This document shows, one piece after another, positions 32,835-41,727 of a stretch of DNA of 64,000 bases. A model generated the notes under the pieces. The model made no database searches. It saw only the letters and a list, made by a program, of their open reading frames with translations, and had not been told where the DNA came from. The DNA comes from Streptomyces sp. AM 2-1-1 (GTDB lineage: Bacteria > Actinomycetota > Actinomycetes > Streptomycetales > Streptomycetaceae). The first letter of the stretch is position 1, and the number at the start of each line of letters is the position of its first letter. The stretch is taken from the NCBI RefSeq assembly GCF_029167645.1, contig NZ_CP119147.1, positions 1,302,001-1,366,000 on the forward strand. The letters run 5' to 3'. Position numbers and translations under genes: made by a program.

Positions 32835-34105
32835 GGTGCTCCCACGATCTCCGTCTGGGCCTGTACCCGCGCGCCGAGTTCGCGCAGTCTTCGCTCGCAC
32901 TCGGCCCGGGTCGGGGCGGTGGCCACGGCCGCGGTGAGGAAGTCCGCCGATCCCGAGGCGGGGGCGATCACCTGGCCCGGCGCGGCGAAGAGCCAGAAGC
33001 CCTCCACCCAGGGGTCGTCGGGCACCTCGGGCAGCGAGCGCACCAGCCCCGGCCGCTTCATCGTCAGCACCTGACCGGACATGCACCGGGGCCGCAGCGG
33101 CGCCCGCTCGACCGCGCCGTCCTCGAAGCCGGGAAGCGGCAGACCCGCTTCCGCGCGGGTCGCGTACGCGCCGAGGTGGATGCCGAAGAGCGCCCGGAAC
33201 ACCTCCCGGATCTTCGCGCCGCCCGGCCGGCAGGCGATCTCGCACAGGACGAGCCGCCCGTCCGGCGTGTGGAAGACCTCGGCGTGGAAGGCGTGGGTCC
33301 GCAGCCGGGAGTCCTGCGGTTTCAGCGCCGCGAGCACCTGGTCGACCAGCTCCAGCAGTCGCGGGGTCAGCGGGTCGTCCGTGTCCAGCGTCAGGTCGAC
33401 GCGCGGCCCCGGATCGGCGGCGAACGAGGAGAGGTCGTACTGGTACTGGGAGGGCCAGGCCGCCACGGTCCGGCCGTCGACCACCAGCCCGTCGACGTGG
33501 CACATGCGGCCGGGAACGAACGCCTCCAGCAGCACGTCGTCACGCGGCGGTCCGGGGAACGCGCTCTCGACGCAGCTCTCCAGTTCGTCCTCGTCCCGCA
33601 GGATCCGCAGGCCGACGGAGTTCCATCCGGCCCGCTCCTTGAACACCACCGGGAAGCCGTGCACTCCGGCGAACTCGCGTGCCTCGTCGGCGGTCCGCAC
33701 CACGATCCCCGGGGCGACCTCGACGCCGGCCTGCCGCGCGAGCCGCTTCATCAGGGCCTTGTCCCGGAACGGCCGGACGTCGGCGGCCCAGGCCCCGTCG
33801 AGGCCGAGGCGCTGACGGAGCTCGGCGGCCCGGGCCACGTCCGCCTCGTGCAGGGCGACGACGTGGGTGACGCGGAACTCCTCGGCCAGCTCCAGCGCCC
33901 GGTCGATGACCGCCTCGTCGTCGAAGTCGTCGAATATCTCCAGGCGGGTGAACCCGAGCTCGTCCTCGCGGCCCTCGGGCACCTCCTCGCCGGCGAGTTC
34001 GATCTTGTCGCGGGCCGCGAGGACGACGACGTCGTCCCGGCCGGCCAGCCACTCCCCGTAGGGGAAGGGCTCGAACGGGTTGCGGTGCAGGACGAGGACG
34101 CTCAT
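32831..34105 (-). CDS. ATP-grasp ligase (second of two)
   Basis: 424-residue ATP-grasp enzyme, a carboxylate-amine ligase that activates a carboxylate as acyl phosphate. The N-terminal pre-ATP-grasp domain runs to about residue 110. The ATP-binding part has RDKALMKRLARQAGVEVAPG near 118, the Lys-containing FPVVFKERAGWNSVGLR near 155, and the Mg-binding HAEVFHTPDGRLVLCEIACRPGG near 275-297. The ATG overlaps the stop of the preceding ATP-grasp gene (ATGA), and the end overlaps the MFS start. Sequence differs clearly from the first ligase, so the two are not a recent duplication and probably perform consecutive ligations. Substrates are unknown. Confidence 0.88.
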   Translation of the reverse strand: MSVLVLHRNPFEPFPYGEWLAGRDDVVVLAARDKIELAGEEVPEGREDELGFTRLEIFDDFDDEAVIDRALELAEEFRVTHVVALHEADVARAAELRQRLGLDGAWAADVRPFRDKALMKRLARQAGVEVAPGIVVRTADEAREFAGVHGFPVVFKERAGWNSVGLRILRDEDELESCVESAFPGPPRDDVLLEAFVPGRMCHVDGLVVDGRTVAAWPSQYQYDLSSFAADPGPRVDLTLDTDDPLTPRLLELVDQVLAALKPQDSRLRTHAFHAEVFHTPDGRLVLCEIACRPGGAKIREVFRALFGIHLGAYATRAEAGLPLPGFEDGAVERAPLRPRCMSGQVLTMKRPGLVRSLPEVPDDPWVEGFWLFAAPGQVIAPASGSADFLTAAVATAPTRAECERRLRELGARVQAQTEIVGAP

Positions 34106-35403
34106 GCGGACTCCACCGTCCACTCCGTCACCGGGGCCGCTTCGGCGAGAAGCGGCCGGCCGTCGGCACCCAGCACCCGCACCTTGATCGTGTCGCGGAT
34201 GACCTCCGCCCCCCGCCGGACGGCCGCCGTCGTGTCGGGGCCCGCCACGGCCACCAGGCCGAGCCGGTCCCAGTTGTCCCGCACGGCGCGGACGTCGTCA
34301 CCGGGTTTGGCACTGATCCGTACGTCGAGCACGCCCTCCTGGCGCAGCGCCTCCGCCACGCCTTCGACGGACTCCACGCGGCCGCCGGGTTCGCCCACCA
34401 GGACCCGCACGCTCGCACCGGCGTGCGCCACGGGCCGGTCGGGCAATTCCTCGACCAGCCGGAACGGCCAGCCGAGGGCGAGGGTCATCAGGTCGATGCC
34501 GTACGCGCTGCGGACGAGTTCCGGAATGGCGTCGCCGGCGACCCGGTTGTGGCTCTCGATCACCCTCGGACCGTCCTTGCCGATCCGTATCTCGGTGTGG
34601 GAGACGCCGTCCCGGTAGCCGATCAGATCGAGGAAGCGGCCCACGCTCTGCCGTACCTGCTCCTGTGCACCGGACGGCAGCCGGGCGGGTACCGCGTGGC
34701 CCAGTTCGGCGCAGTGGGCGGGGTCGGTGAACTTCTCGGTGATCGCCGCGACGACGTGGCGGCCCGCGAAACTGAAGGCCTCCACGCTGTACTCGGGGCC
34801 GTCCAGGTACTCCTCCATCAGGAAGTCCTGGAGGATGAAGAGCGTCGAGATCCGGTCGGTCCGCGTGCCGACCAGCCGCTGTACCTCGTCCCACACCCCC
34901 TCGACGTCGGCGGGGCCGTCGACGCGGCGCACCCCGATGCTCGCGGTGGCGTCGGTCGGCTTGACGATGAACGGGTAGCCGTGGCGGCTGCCGAACGCGT
35001 CCAGGTCCGCCCGGGCGCGCAGCGGTGCGGCCTGGACCGCGTCGGGGTCGACCGCGGCGAAGTGACGGCGCATCACTCCCTTGTCCCGGAACCGCAGGGC
35101 GACCTCGTGGCCGGTGCCGCCGAGACCGAACAGGTCGTTGATGGACGCGGCCGCTTCGAGTCCCGGCTCGGTCAGCGAGAGCGCGGCGGCGAACCCGGGG
35201 ACCTCGTGCAGTTCGCGGGCGATGGGCTCCACGGCGTCCCACCGCGTGAAGTCCACGACGCGGACGAGGTCGACGAGGCGCTCCTGCTCCGGGGTGATTT
35301 TAGTGGGGTGCTGGAGCAGCAGGACGTGCAGGCCGAGTGCCTCGGCCTTGATCAGGGTCTCGTCGGTGGCGCCGACGAGCAGCAGTGTGCGCTCGGGGTT
35401 CAT
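34102..35403 (-). CDS. ATP-grasp ligase (first of two)
   Basis: 433-residue ATP-grasp protein resembling L-amino-acid ligases and biotin carboxylase-like enzymes. The N-terminal domain (MNPERTLLLVGATDETLIKAEALG) is followed by LRFRDKGVMRRHF near 107, GYPFIVKPTDATASIGVRRV near 145 and the Glu/Asn Mg site HTEIRIGKDGPRVIESHNRVAGD near 270-292. A C-terminal extension of some 100 residues is present. Starts by ATGA overlap with the serine acetyltransferase-like gene and ends by ATGA overlap with the second ligase. The likely job is joining an amino acid made by the upstream PLP enzyme to another carboxylate or amine; inferred from context. Confidence 0.88.
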   Translation of the reverse strand: MNPERTLLLVGATDETLIKAEALGLHVLLLQHPTKITPEQERLVDLVRVVDFTRWDAVEPIARELHEVPGFAAALSLTEPGLEAAASINDLFGLGGTGHEVALRFRDKGVMRRHFAAVDPDAVQAAPLRARADLDAFGSRHGYPFIVKPTDATASIGVRRVDGPADVEGVWDEVQRLVGTRTDRISTLFILQDFLMEEYLDGPEYSVEAFSFAGRHVVAAITEKFTDPAHCAELGHAVPARLPSGAQEQVRQSVGRFLDLIGYRDGVSHTEIRIGKDGPRVIESHNRVAGDAIPELVRSAYGIDLMTLALGWPFRLVEELPDRPVAHAGASVRVLVGEPGGRVESVEGVAEALRQEGVLDVRISAKPGDDVRAVRDNWDRLGLVAVAGPDTTAAVRRGAEVIRDTIKVRVLGADGRPLLAEAAPVTEWTVESA

Positions 35404-35999
35404 CGGTCCGTTCCGTTCTCGGGGGTGGGCGTCGGGGGGTGCGTGACGGTGGAGGTCCGGGCCCCCGACATCCGTACGTGTGCCCCCTTGGGTACGTCGT
35501 CCAGGACGAGGGACATCGCACCGATCAGGGCGTCGTCACCTATGGTGATCGGGCCCAGCAGGGTGGCCCCGGCGCCCACCGTCACGCCGTTGCCGAGCCG
35601 CGGGTGCCGTCTGGCGTCGCCCGCCGGGTGTCGCTCGCGCTCCTGCCACCAGCCGGTGGAGCCGATCGTGACCTGGTGGAACAGGGAGACGTCGTCGCCG
35701 ATGACGGCGGTCTCGCCGATCACGACGCCGCAGCCGTGGTCGATGAAGAACCGCCGGCCGATCTGCGCGCCCGGGTGGATGTCGACACCGCCGGTGAGCG
35801 CCTTGGTCACCAGGGAGACGATCCGTGCCGAACGGTGATGACGGTGCCGGTACAGGTAGTTGCCCGCACGGTGCCCGGCCAGCGACATCAGGGTGGGGTG
35901 GAGCAGCGCCTCGCTCCGGGAACGGATGGAGGGATCGCGGGCGACGACGACGTCCAGCGTCTCCCGCAACCGCCGGCGCACTCCTCGTCCGCCGCTCAT
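35400..35999 (-). CDS. Serine O-acetyltransferase-like hexapeptide-repeat enzyme
   Basis: 199 residues. The short helical N-terminus is followed by a left-handed beta-helix of hexapeptide repeats: GVDIHPGAQIGRRFFIDHGCGVVIGETAVIGDDVSLFHQVTIG (about residues 70-112) and the second block RLGNGVTVGAGATLLGPITIGDDALIGAMSLV. These match CysE, including the catalytic His in DHG. It would acetylate serine to O-acetyl-L-serine for the PLP enzyme encoded just upstream, with which it shares an ATGA overlap. The N-terminal CysE domain is shorter than in E. coli CysE (273 residues), as in many short actinobacterial versions. A dedicated copy in the operon suggests supply for a special pathway. Confidence 0.88.
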   Translation of the reverse strand: MSGGRGVRRRLRETLDVVVARDPSIRSRSEALLHPTLMSLAGHRAGNYLYRHRHHRSARIVSLVTKALTGGVDIHPGAQIGRRFFIDHGCGVVIGETAVIGDDVSLFHQVTIGSTGWWQERERHPAGDARRHPRLGNGVTVGAGATLLGPITIGDDALIGAMSLVLDDVPKGAHVRMSGARTSTVTHPPTPTPENGTDR

Positions 36000-36949
36000 C
36001 CGGCCGGCTCGGCCTCGGTGGGCCACCAGCTGAGGTAGCGCTCGCCGGTGTCGGGGAAGACGGTCACGACGGTGGCGCCCGACAGGTCGTGGCGACGGGC
36101 CAGTTCGACGCAGCCGTGTGCCGCGGCGCCCGAGGAGACGCCGACGAGCAGGCCGCTGGTGGTGGCGATGGCCCGTGTCGCGGCCGCCGCGTCCTTGTCG
36201 GAGACAGCGATCACCTCGTCGATGAGGGTGGTGTCGGTGACGGGGCTGATGAAGCCGCCGTTGAGTCCGGGTATGCGGTGCGGACCGGGCGGGCCGCCCG
36301 ACAGCAGCGCGGAGCCCTCCGGTTCGACGGCGACGACGTGGAGGTCCGGGTTGCGCTCGCGCAGGAAGCGGGCGATGCCGGTGAGGGTGCCGCCGGTGCC
36401 CACCGTGCAGACGAGGTGGTCGACGCGGCCGCCGGTGTCCCGCCAGATCTCGGGTCCGGTGGACTCGTAGTGGGCCCGCACGTTGTCGGGGTTCTCGTGC
36501 TGGCGCGCGTACCAGGAGTCCGGTGTCCGCGCGTGCAGCTGTTCGGCCCGCTCCACACATCCGGCGAAGCCCAGGGTGTGGTCGGTGAACTCGACTTCGG
36601 CCCCCAGCATCCGCAGCGTCAGGACACGTTCGCGGGAGGCGTTGTCGGGCAGCACGATCCGGCACGGGTAGCCGCGCACGGTGGCCAGCGAAGCGAGCGC
36701 GATCCCGGTGTTGCCCGACGTCGACTCGATGACGGTCGCGCCGGGACGCAGTGCACCGGACTTCTCGGCAGCCCTCATCATGAAGAGGGCGGCCCGGTCC
36801 TTGATGCTGGAGAGGGGGTTGGCCGCCTCCAGCTTGGCCAGTACCCGCGTGGCGGCGGGCAGCCCGTCGAGGCGGAGCTTCAGCAGCGGGGTGTCGCCGA
36901 TGAGGTCCTCGGACGAGTCGGCGACGTTGACGGCGATCGGGTTCGCCAC
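35996..36949 (-). CDS. Cysteine synthase-like PLP-dependent beta-substitution enzyme
   Basis: 317-residue fold-type II PLP enzyme. The PLP lysine is K50 in NPLSSIKDR, the substrate loop is ESTSGNTGIALA near 75, and the phosphate cup is GTGGTLTG near 175. KDR rather than KCR after the lysine makes it closer to CysM/CBS-type than to CysK. It replaces the acetyl group of O-acetylserine with a nucleophile, sulfide in cysteine synthesis or another in specialised metabolism (beta-substituted alanines). GTG at 36949 has GGAGGAACC immediately upstream; the longer frame reads into tandem repeats and was rejected. First gene of the coupled operon. Clustering with ATP-grasp ligases argues against simple cysteine synthesis. 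Confidence 0.88.
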   Translation of the reverse strand: MANPIAVNVADSSEDLIGDTPLLKLRLDGLPAATRVLAKLEAANPLSSIKDRAALFMMRAAEKSGALRPGATVIESTSGNTGIALASLATVRGYPCRIVLPDNASRERVLTLRMLGAEVEFTDHTLGFAGCVERAEQLHARTPDSWYARQHENPDNVRAHYESTGPEIWRDTGGRVDHLVCTVGTGGTLTGIARFLRERNPDLHVVAVEPEGSALLSGGPPGPHRIPGLNGGFISPVTDTTLIDEVIAVSDKDAAAATRAIATTSGLLVGVSSGAAAHGCVELARRHDLSGATVVTVFPDTGERYLSWWPTEAEPAG

Positions 36950-37036
36950 GGTTCCTCCGGGTCGGTTCGGGGCGACGTGGATCAGCGGGTGTCGTGCACG
37001 GGCTGTCCCGCGATGCGTGGTGGATCGGTGCGCTGC

Positions 37037-37131
37037 GTCACATGCGGTGCGCCGCGTCACATGCGGTGCGCCGCGTCACATGCGGTGCGCCGCGTCACAT
37101 GCGGTGCGCCGCGTCACATGCGGTGCGCCGC
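37037..37131. repeat. Five perfect 19-bp tandem repeats
   Basis: Unit GTCACATGCGGTGCGCCGC occurs five times without a single change or spacer (starts 37037, 37056, 37075, 37094, 37113), with a decayed partial copy before it. The array is 88-182 bases upstream of the PLP enzyme start. The 19-base period is close to two DNA turns, so bound proteins would sit on one face; iteron-like binding or a variable-number repeat are both possible. Confidence 0.92.
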
Positions 37132-37629
37132 GCGGTGAAGGGGCGTCCGGGCGCGGGACGTGCGGGGGCGCTGCGACGACGCGGCGAGGGCCTTTGGCCG
37201 ACGCCGCGCATCCACCGGGAAGTGCGGGACGGCGCGTACGGGTGCCACATGGTCCTCGGACAAGGGGGACAGGCCCCCGTTCCCCTTGCCGGCGGCCGGC
37301 CAAAAGCCGTGCTCGCGGCTGACGGGGGATTCCCGGCGGGCTGCGAGGGCCACGCGGCGCGGCCGCATCACGGGCACTTCGTTCTTTCGCTCGGGAGGGT
37401 TGAATTTCGCTTGCTTTCCGATCCGGTCCCGCGGCTCCCGGGAAAGCGGATCGCCGGTGACATCACGTCGTGCCCACGGACCTTCCCCGGTCATTTCTGA
37501 TGCCGGTTCTCTTTCCAGCATGTTTCGGCCCTCCCCCCGATGCACCACTCCGCGGATTGTGCCGGGCGATCCCGCGACTCCGCCATGACGTCCATGCCTC
37601 GGGTCACCGCACTGCACACTTTCCAGGGG

Positions 37630-37662
37630 TTGATGCAGACTGACAAATCACCCTATGTAGGG
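37630..37662 (+). promoter_or_regulatory. Candidate promoter/operator of indigoidine synthetase
   Basis: TTGATG (37630-37635) and TATGTA (37654-37659) at 18-base spacing form a plausible promoter. The -10 lies within an inverted repeat CCCTATGTAGGG (37651-37662), which could be a regulator site. The leader would be about 170 bases. Confidence 0.35.
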
Positions 37663-37839
37663 GTAGCGAGCGCGCGGGGAGGGCTGATTGCGCCGCGCGC
37701 CGCCCCGGTTGCCCGAACGCGGTCGCCCATCCTGCGAAAGGCCGGGCCCGCACACCCCCACTTGCCAATCACAACGAGCCGATCGCATACTGCCCAGAAT
37801 TCCGGCGACGGGACGACGCATGACAACGGGGGGGATACG

Positions 37840-40800
37840 ATGGGAAGTCCTGGTGTCACCGATAAATGCCTGACGGACCTGCTGATCGAGCAGGCGAAGA
37901 CGCGCCCCGACGACATCGCCGTCCGGCACGGGAGCGACACGCTGACCTACGGCGAACTGGTCGCCGACAGCCTTGACCTGGCCCGTCACCTTCGACACCT
38001 CGGGGTTTCGACGGACAGCCGGGTGGGCGTCCTGGTCGATCCCTCGCTCGATCTCATGGTCGGCACGTGGGGCGTGCTCTTCGCCGGCGGCGCTTATCTT
38101 CCCCTCTCGCCCGATTATCCGGACGAGCGTCTCCGCTACATGCTGGAGGACGCCCGGGTCACGGTCGCATTCTGCCAGGAATCACTGCGGAGCCGACTGG
38201 AGGAAATCGCGCCTCCGCATGTGGTGATCACCACATCAAAAGACGTGAAGGAATACCTGAAGTCGGCGTCCGGCGACATTCCGGGGGCCCTCGTCCAGAA
38301 TCCCGATCCCCACAGTCTCGCGTACGTCATCTACACCTCGGGCAGCACGGGAAAACCCAAGGGCGTGATGATCGAGCACCGCAGCATCGTGCACCAGATG
38401 AACTGGCTGGGACAGCAGTACGGCCTCGACTCCACGCGCGTCGTGCTTCAGAAGACCCCGATGAGTTTCGACGCCGCACAATGGGAGATTCTGGCCCCCG
38501 CCTGTGGGAGCAGGGTCGTCGTCGGAGCATCAGGGATTCACCGGGATCCGAAGCTTCTCATCGATACCGTCGTGCGCGAAGGGGTCACCACGCTCCAGTG
38601 TGTTCCTACCTTGCTGCAGGCACTCGTCGACACCGACGAACTGGACCGGTGCACCTCGCTGACGCACATCTTCAGCGGCGGCGAAGTCCTTTCCCGGGGT
38701 CTCGCACGGCGCTGCACGGACCTCCTGCCCGGCTGCACCGTCGTCAACGTCTACGGACCGACCGAGTGCACCATCAACACCTCGGCCCACACCTTCGACC
38801 CGACGGCCCCTGACGACGGCACGCACTCCGTCCCGATCGGCACCCCCGTGGACGGGTTGCGCTGCCACGTCCTGGATGCCGGCCACCGGCCGCTGGGACC
38901 CGGCGAAACGGGCGAGCTGTACGTCAGCGGGATCCAGCTCGCCCGCGGTTACCTGCACAGACCCGGCCTGACGGCCGAACGATTCGTCGAGAGCCCCTCC
39001 GGGGCCCCCGCCCCCCACGACCGGCTCTACCGCACGGGCGACCTGGCGTCCTGGGATCCGGACGGAACCCTGCGGTTCGCGGGCCGGGTGGACAACCAGG
39101 TCAAACTGCGCGGTTTCCGCATCGAGCTGGACGAGATCCGTCTCGCCATCGAGGCCCACGACTGGGTCAGGAACGCGGCGGTCCTGGTACGCGACGACCC
39201 GCGCACCGGGTTCCAGAACCTCGTCGCTTTCGTCCAGCTCAGCGCCCGGGAAGCGGCGTTGATGGACCAGGGCAACCACGACGGGCACCACCTGTCGAAG
39301 GAGTCCAAGCTCCAGGTCAAGGCGCAGCTGTCGAGCAACGGCGTCCGGGACGCCGAGGATCTGGCCGGCCGGACAGTGGTGCCCCTGCCCGGTGCCACGG
39401 CGACCGGGCCGCAGCGCCGGCGTGCCTTCGCCCGCAAGACGTACCGCTTCTACGACGGTGGTTCCGTGGCCTCCGCGGACGTGCTGGCCGCACTGGCACG
39501 CCGGGCGGAGGGGGCCGCGCCGCGCTCACCCGCAGAGATCACGCTCGACGAACTCGGCGGACTGCTGCGCAACTTCGGCCAGTTCCGGAGCCAGGAGCGG
39601 TTGCTGGCGAAGTACGCCTACGCCTCCCCCGGTTCGCTGTACGCGACGCAGCTCTACCTGGAGGTCGCCGGGATCGGCGGTCTGGCACCGGGGTGCTACT
39701 ACTACCACCCGCTCCGCCACGAGCTGTACCTGATCCGGGGAGCCGAGGCCGGGGCGGAGGCGACGCGGAGCGCGGCGCCCGGGATCCGCCTGCACTTCGT
39801 CGGCCGCAGGCGCGCGATCGAGCCCGTCTACAGGAACAACATCCTCGAGGTCCTGGAGATCGAGGCCGGCCACATGGTCGGCCTGTTCGACGAGCTCCTG
39901 CCGGCCTACGGCCTCGCCGTCGGCGACGCGCCGTACGAGCCCGGCGGACACGAGCGACTGGAGTGCGCGCCGGAGGACCACTACCTCGGCAGCTTCGCCC
40001 TGACCCCCTGGAGCCAGGAGCCCGGCCCCCGGGAGCGGGACGCTGCCGACGTCTACGTCCAGTTCCACCCGGGCAGCGGATCCGACCTTCCACCCGGCCA
40101 GTACCTGTACCGGGACGGACTGCTGGAGAGGGTCGCCGACGAGTTGGTCCTCAAGCGCCACGTCATCGCCATCAACCAGGCGGTGTACGAACGGGCCGGG
40201 TTCGGCATCACGATCGTGAGCCGGGCCGCCGAGGAGCGGCGCGGCTACCTGGACCTGGGCCGCAGACTCCAGCACCTGATGATGAACACGGGAAACCTCG
40301 GCTTCATGTCGGCCGGTTACAGCTCACGCACCGGCAAGGATCTGCCCGCCGCCCGGCGGATGGCCGGCATTCTGCGGGACGCCGGCCGGCCGGCCGGCCC
40401 GTCGTACTTCTTCGTCGGCGGCCGGGTCACCGACGAGCAGCTCGCCCACGAGGGCATGAACGAGGACAGCGTCCACATGAAGGGCCCGGCGGAGCTGATC
40501 AAAGAGGATCTGGTCGCCCTGCTCCCGGAGTTCATGCTGCCCAACAGGATCCTGGTCATGGACAGCCTGCCGCACACCCCCAACGGCAAGATCGACCACC
40601 GGGCCCTGGAAGCGCACGCCGACACGACCGCGGCCTCGGACGACGACCGGCCGGTGGTCCCTCCGCGTACGACGACCGAGACGAGGATCTGCGACCTGTG
40701 GAAGGCGGCGCTGAAGCGCGACGTCGTCTCCGTCCGGGACGACTTCTTCGCGTGCGGGGGCAACTCCCTCATCGCCGTCGCCCTGGTGAACCGGATCAAC

Positions 40801-41727
40801 CGCGCGTTCTCGTGCTCGCTCCCGCTCCAGGTGATCTTCGAAGCCCCGACGGTGGAGCGGTTGGCCGAACGCGTCGACGCCCCCGGTTCCGCGACCTCGT
40901 CCCGGCTGATACCGCTCAGCACCGCGGACTCCGCCCCGCCGGTCTTCTGCTGGCCGGGTCTCGGGGGCTACACGATGAACCTCCGTCTGCTGGCGTCCCG
41001 CACCGCCGCGGACCGTCCGTTCTACGGCGTCCAGTCCTACGGCATCAACCGCGGCGAGACCCCGTTCCCCAGCATCGAGGAGATGGCCCGGACCGACATC
41101 GAGGTCCTGCGCCGCGTCCAGCCGGAGGGCCCGTACACCCTGTGGGGCTACTCCTTCGGTGCCCGCGTCGCCTTCGAGACGGCCCGGCAGCTGGAACGGG
41201 CGGGGGCCGAGGTGGAACGCCTGTTCCTGCTCTCCCCGGGCTCGCCCCGCGTACCCGGCGCGAAGGCGCCGGCCCGCGCCGCGGCGGACTTCACCGACCC
41301 GACCTTCGTCACCATCCTCTTCTCGGTCTTCGGCGCCCGGACCAGCGGCCCCCTCCTGGACGCCTGCCTGGAGGCGACCCGCGACGAGGAGACCTTCAGG
41401 GACTTCGTGATCAGCGGCTTCCCGGAGCTCGACGCGGAGCTGATCCGTCGGTTGATCGCGGTGGTGTGCCTCACCTACTCGTTCACGTACGACGTCACCG
41501 ACCCGGACCGGCGCCCCGTGCGAGCACCGGTGACGGTCTTCACGGCCCGCGGCGACGCACCCTCCTTCATCGAGCGCGCTCCCGCCCTCACGTCCTCGCC
41601 CCCGGAACTCGTCCGCCTGGACGCGGACCACTACGGGGTGCTCCGGGACCCGGGCGTCGACGAGCTCGCCAAGGCCATCCACCGCGAAACCACCCGGCAG
41701 ACAAGGAATCGGACATGCCTCACCTGA
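37840..41727 (+). CDS. indC: Indigoidine synthetase (A-Ox-T-TE NRPS)
   Basis: Single-module NRPS of 1295 residues matching BpsA/IndC. It activates L-glutamine, oxidises it and releases it to dimerise into the blue pigment indigoidine. Adenylation motifs: YTSGSTGKPKGVMIEH near 166, YGPTECTIN near 307, YRTGDL near 395 and the start of A8 near 420. An FMN oxidase domain is inserted at about 540-880 (YASPGSLYATQLYLEV, ILEVLEIEAGHMVGLFDE, LMMNTGNLGFMSAGYSS). Then A10 NGKID near 915, the carrier site Ser976 in CGGNSL and the thioesterase Ser1105 in GYSFGA. ATG at 37840 follows a GGGGGGGAT ribosome site. The usual helpers indA and indB are not adjacent. Confidence 0.95.
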   Translation: MGSPGVTDKCLTDLLIEQAKTRPDDIAVRHGSDTLTYGELVADSLDLARHLRHLGVSTDSRVGVLVDPSLDLMVGTWGVLFAGGAYLPLSPDYPDERLRYMLEDARVTVAFCQESLRSRLEEIAPPHVVITTSKDVKEYLKSASGDIPGALVQNPDPHSLAYVIYTSGSTGKPKGVMIEHRSIVHQMNWLGQQYGLDSTRVVLQKTPMSFDAAQWEILAPACGSRVVVGASGIHRDPKLLIDTVVREGVTTLQCVPTLLQALVDTDELDRCTSLTHIFSGGEVLSRGLARRCTDLLPGCTVVNVYGPTECTINTSAHTFDPTAPDDGTHSVPIGTPVDGLRCHVLDAGHRPLGPGETGELYVSGIQLARGYLHRPGLTAERFVESPSGAPAPHDRLYRTGDLASWDPDGTLRFAGRVDNQVKLRGFRIELDEIRLAIEAHDWVRNAAVLVRDDPRTGFQNLVAFVQLSAREAALMDQGNHDGHHLSKESKLQVKAQLSSNGVRDAEDLAGRTVVPLPGATATGPQRRRAFARKTYRFYDGGSVASADVLAALARRAEGAAPRSPAEITLDELGGLLRNFGQFRSQERLLAKYAYASPGSLYATQLYLEVAGIGGLAPGCYYYHPLRHELYLIRGAEAGAEATRSAAPGIRLHFVGRRRAIEPVYRNNILEVLEIEAGHMVGLFDELLPAYGLAVGDAPYEPGGHERLECAPEDHYLGSFALTPWSQEPGPRERDAADVYVQFHPGSGSDLPPGQYLYRDGLLERVADELVLKRHVIAINQAVYERAGFGITIVSRAAEERRGYLDLGRRLQHLMMNTGNLGFMSAGYSSRTGKDLPAARRMAGILRDAGRPAGPSYFFVGGRVTDEQLAHEGMNEDSVHMKGPAELIKEDLVALLPEFMLPNRILVMDSLPHTPNGKIDHRALEAHADTTAASDDDRPVVPPRTTTETRICDLWKAALKRDVVSVRDDFFACGGNSLIAVALVNRINRAFSCSLPLQVIFEAPTVERLAERVDAPGSATSSRLIPLSTADSAPPVFCWPGLGGYTMNLRLLASRTAADRPFYGVQSYGINRGETPFPSIEEMARTDIEVLRRVQPEGPYTLWGYSFGARVAFETARQLERAGAEVERLFLLSPGSPRVPGAKAPARAAADFTDPTFVTILFSVFGARTSGPLLDACLEATRDEETFRDFVISGFPELDAELIRRLIAVVCLTYSFTYDVTDPDRRPVRAPVTVFTARGDAPSFIERAPALTSSPPELVRLDADHYGVLRDPGVDELAKAIHRETTRQTRNRTCLT

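Larger units (their letters stand above)
36950..37839. promoter_or_regulatory. Divergent intergenic region between the PLP/ATP-grasp operon and indigoidine synthetase
   Basis: 890 bases without a supported gene. Contents: the 19-bp tandem repeat array (37037-37131) in the leftward promoter region; a hairpin with 7-bp stem at 37261-37288; and an AT-richer part (about 37375-37830) holding the candidate promoter at 37630-37662. The gap size and repeats suggest that regulators act here. Confidence 0.5.

Noticed and set aside
31584..36949. D-cycloserine-type cluster
   Set aside because: It shares CysM-like, ATP-grasp and transporter genes, but no arginase-like hydroxyurea-forming gene, haem protein or racemase is present, and there are two ATP-grasp ligases.
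31584..36949. 2,3-diaminopropionate (SbnA/SbnB) type supply
   Set aside because: No ornithine cyclodeaminase-like SbnB gene is present, and the operon has a serine acetyltransferase, pointing to O-acetylserine rather than O-phosphoserine.
37037..37131. CRISPR array
   Set aside because: The 19-bp units touch each other with no spacers, and no cas gene is near.
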